64,000 nt of DNA from Maniola hyperantus (lineage: Eukaryota; Arthropoda; Insecta; Lepidoptera; Nymphalidae): positions 2,906,654 through 2,970,653 of the forward strand of contig NC_048557.2 in assembly GCF_902806685.2 (NCBI RefSeq), in the 5' to 3' direction. Positions 63,442 to 64,000 of the stretch are shown here, piece after piece. Under the pieces are notes generated by a model, which saw only the letters and a list, made by a program, of their open reading frames with translations, made no database searches and was not told the DNA's origin. Position numbers and translations under genes: made by a program. Within the stretch, counting starts at the first letter, position 1. Each line of letters opens with the position of its first letter.

Positions 63442-64000
63442 TCTATAATATCAATTGCAGTACGACAGGCTATCTTGGCGCGTGGCGAAAATCGGAACTA
63501 ACGTTGACGTCAAGTGCCCTTTTTTCTTGTTTGAATATTCTAAGCCTTTGTTCTCCAACAGCGCCCCCCTGTCAATGTCATTCAAGAACCAAGAGAGCCT
63601 TGTCGCACTGTATATCACTCCTTAAAAACATCTTTTTTATTAATTTTTTTTATTAAAAGCTTTATTTTTATCCCTTACTAATTAATTTTACATTTTTTTA
63701 TCTATAGTTTAAACTAGATATTCTTATTTTTATTTTTGCCAACTTAGTATTTACACTAAACAATTTAAATAATCTAATCTCTACAATAAAAGTTTTATAT
63801 TGCACTTTTTTTACTTAAATTCTATGTAAGGGCCGCCAGTGGCGGTAAAAACATCTTTACGATTGGCTAATTTCATTCAAGTTTCCATGTACGTACGTAA
63901 ACAAAGAAGATATCAAAAATGAACTCGTTTATGCAGAATATGAAATCTGAACCTTAGCTTGCACGGAAGAATGCTTGAAAATATACAAATTTTCCATCTG
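63442..64000. other. No gene recognised
   Basis: AT-rich; short 'gcgcccccctg' patch near 63561. Unassigned. Confidence 0.45.

Overview
The window looks like intergenic or intronic DNA from a lepidopteran (butterfly or moth) nuclear genome. It is AT-rich, no conserved host gene is recognisable, and most of it is a mosaic of insect transposable elements. These include Helitron-like elements with (GTCA)n runs, RTE- and Jockey/R1-type LINE 3' ends, tRNA-derived SINEs, hAT and other TIR miniature elements, and a BEL/Pao LTR retrotransposon. I see no bacterial-style operon, no CRISPR array and no bona fide tRNA or rRNA gene. Species cannot be named from the sequence alone.

Layout. 1-5.4 kb: hAT MITEs, an inverted pair of a 'GGTTCCGT' repeat, two Helitron-like copies, a full tRNA-derived SINE and palindromic MITEs. 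5.5-6.9 kb: CpG-richer, apparently single-copy DNA, the best place to look for a host promoter or first exon. 7.66-8.79 kb: a fold-back-like element whose interior is a 247/233-bp GC-rich array of hairpins. 9-21 kb: SINE, LINE and Helitron fragments, plus a 232-bp repeat carrying a hammerhead-ribozyme motif (second copy at 63.2 kb). 21.4-22.6 kb: a 149-bp tandem repeat interrupted by a TA-flanked TIR element. 26-28 kb: an RTE insertion in a SINE (with a G25 run), a 306-bp tandem repeat and a GC-rich TIR element. 30.7-36.1 kb: the only long ORF, in a BEL/Pao element with identical LTRs and a 5-bp target duplication. 36-64 kb: more Helitron/SINE/RTE mosaic, a 461-bp tandem duplication, a second hAT MITE family, a solo LTR and a 47-bp minisatellite.

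How the parts relate. The BEL/Pao element inserted into the first bases of a Helitron-like copy. Its single ORF keeps gag, protease, RT and RNase H but jumps in frame from the end of RNase H to the integrase SDNGTNF-like region. It therefore lacks the integrase zinc finger and first catalytic Asp and would need integrase in trans. The two main Helitron-like families share a 3' hairpin and CTAG end, sit between A and T, and in three places abut head to tail. The tRNA-derived SINEs carry 3' tails resembling two LINE groups (Jockey/R1-like and RTE), suggesting which LINE machinery moves them.

Strongest leads: the hammerhead motif in the 232-bp repeat, the hairpin array at 7.8-8.6 kb, the integrase-deleted but ORF-intact BEL/Pao copy, and the head-to-tail Helitron junctions. 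All comparisons were made by eye; repeat boundaries not backed by target duplications are approximate to about 5-10 bp.
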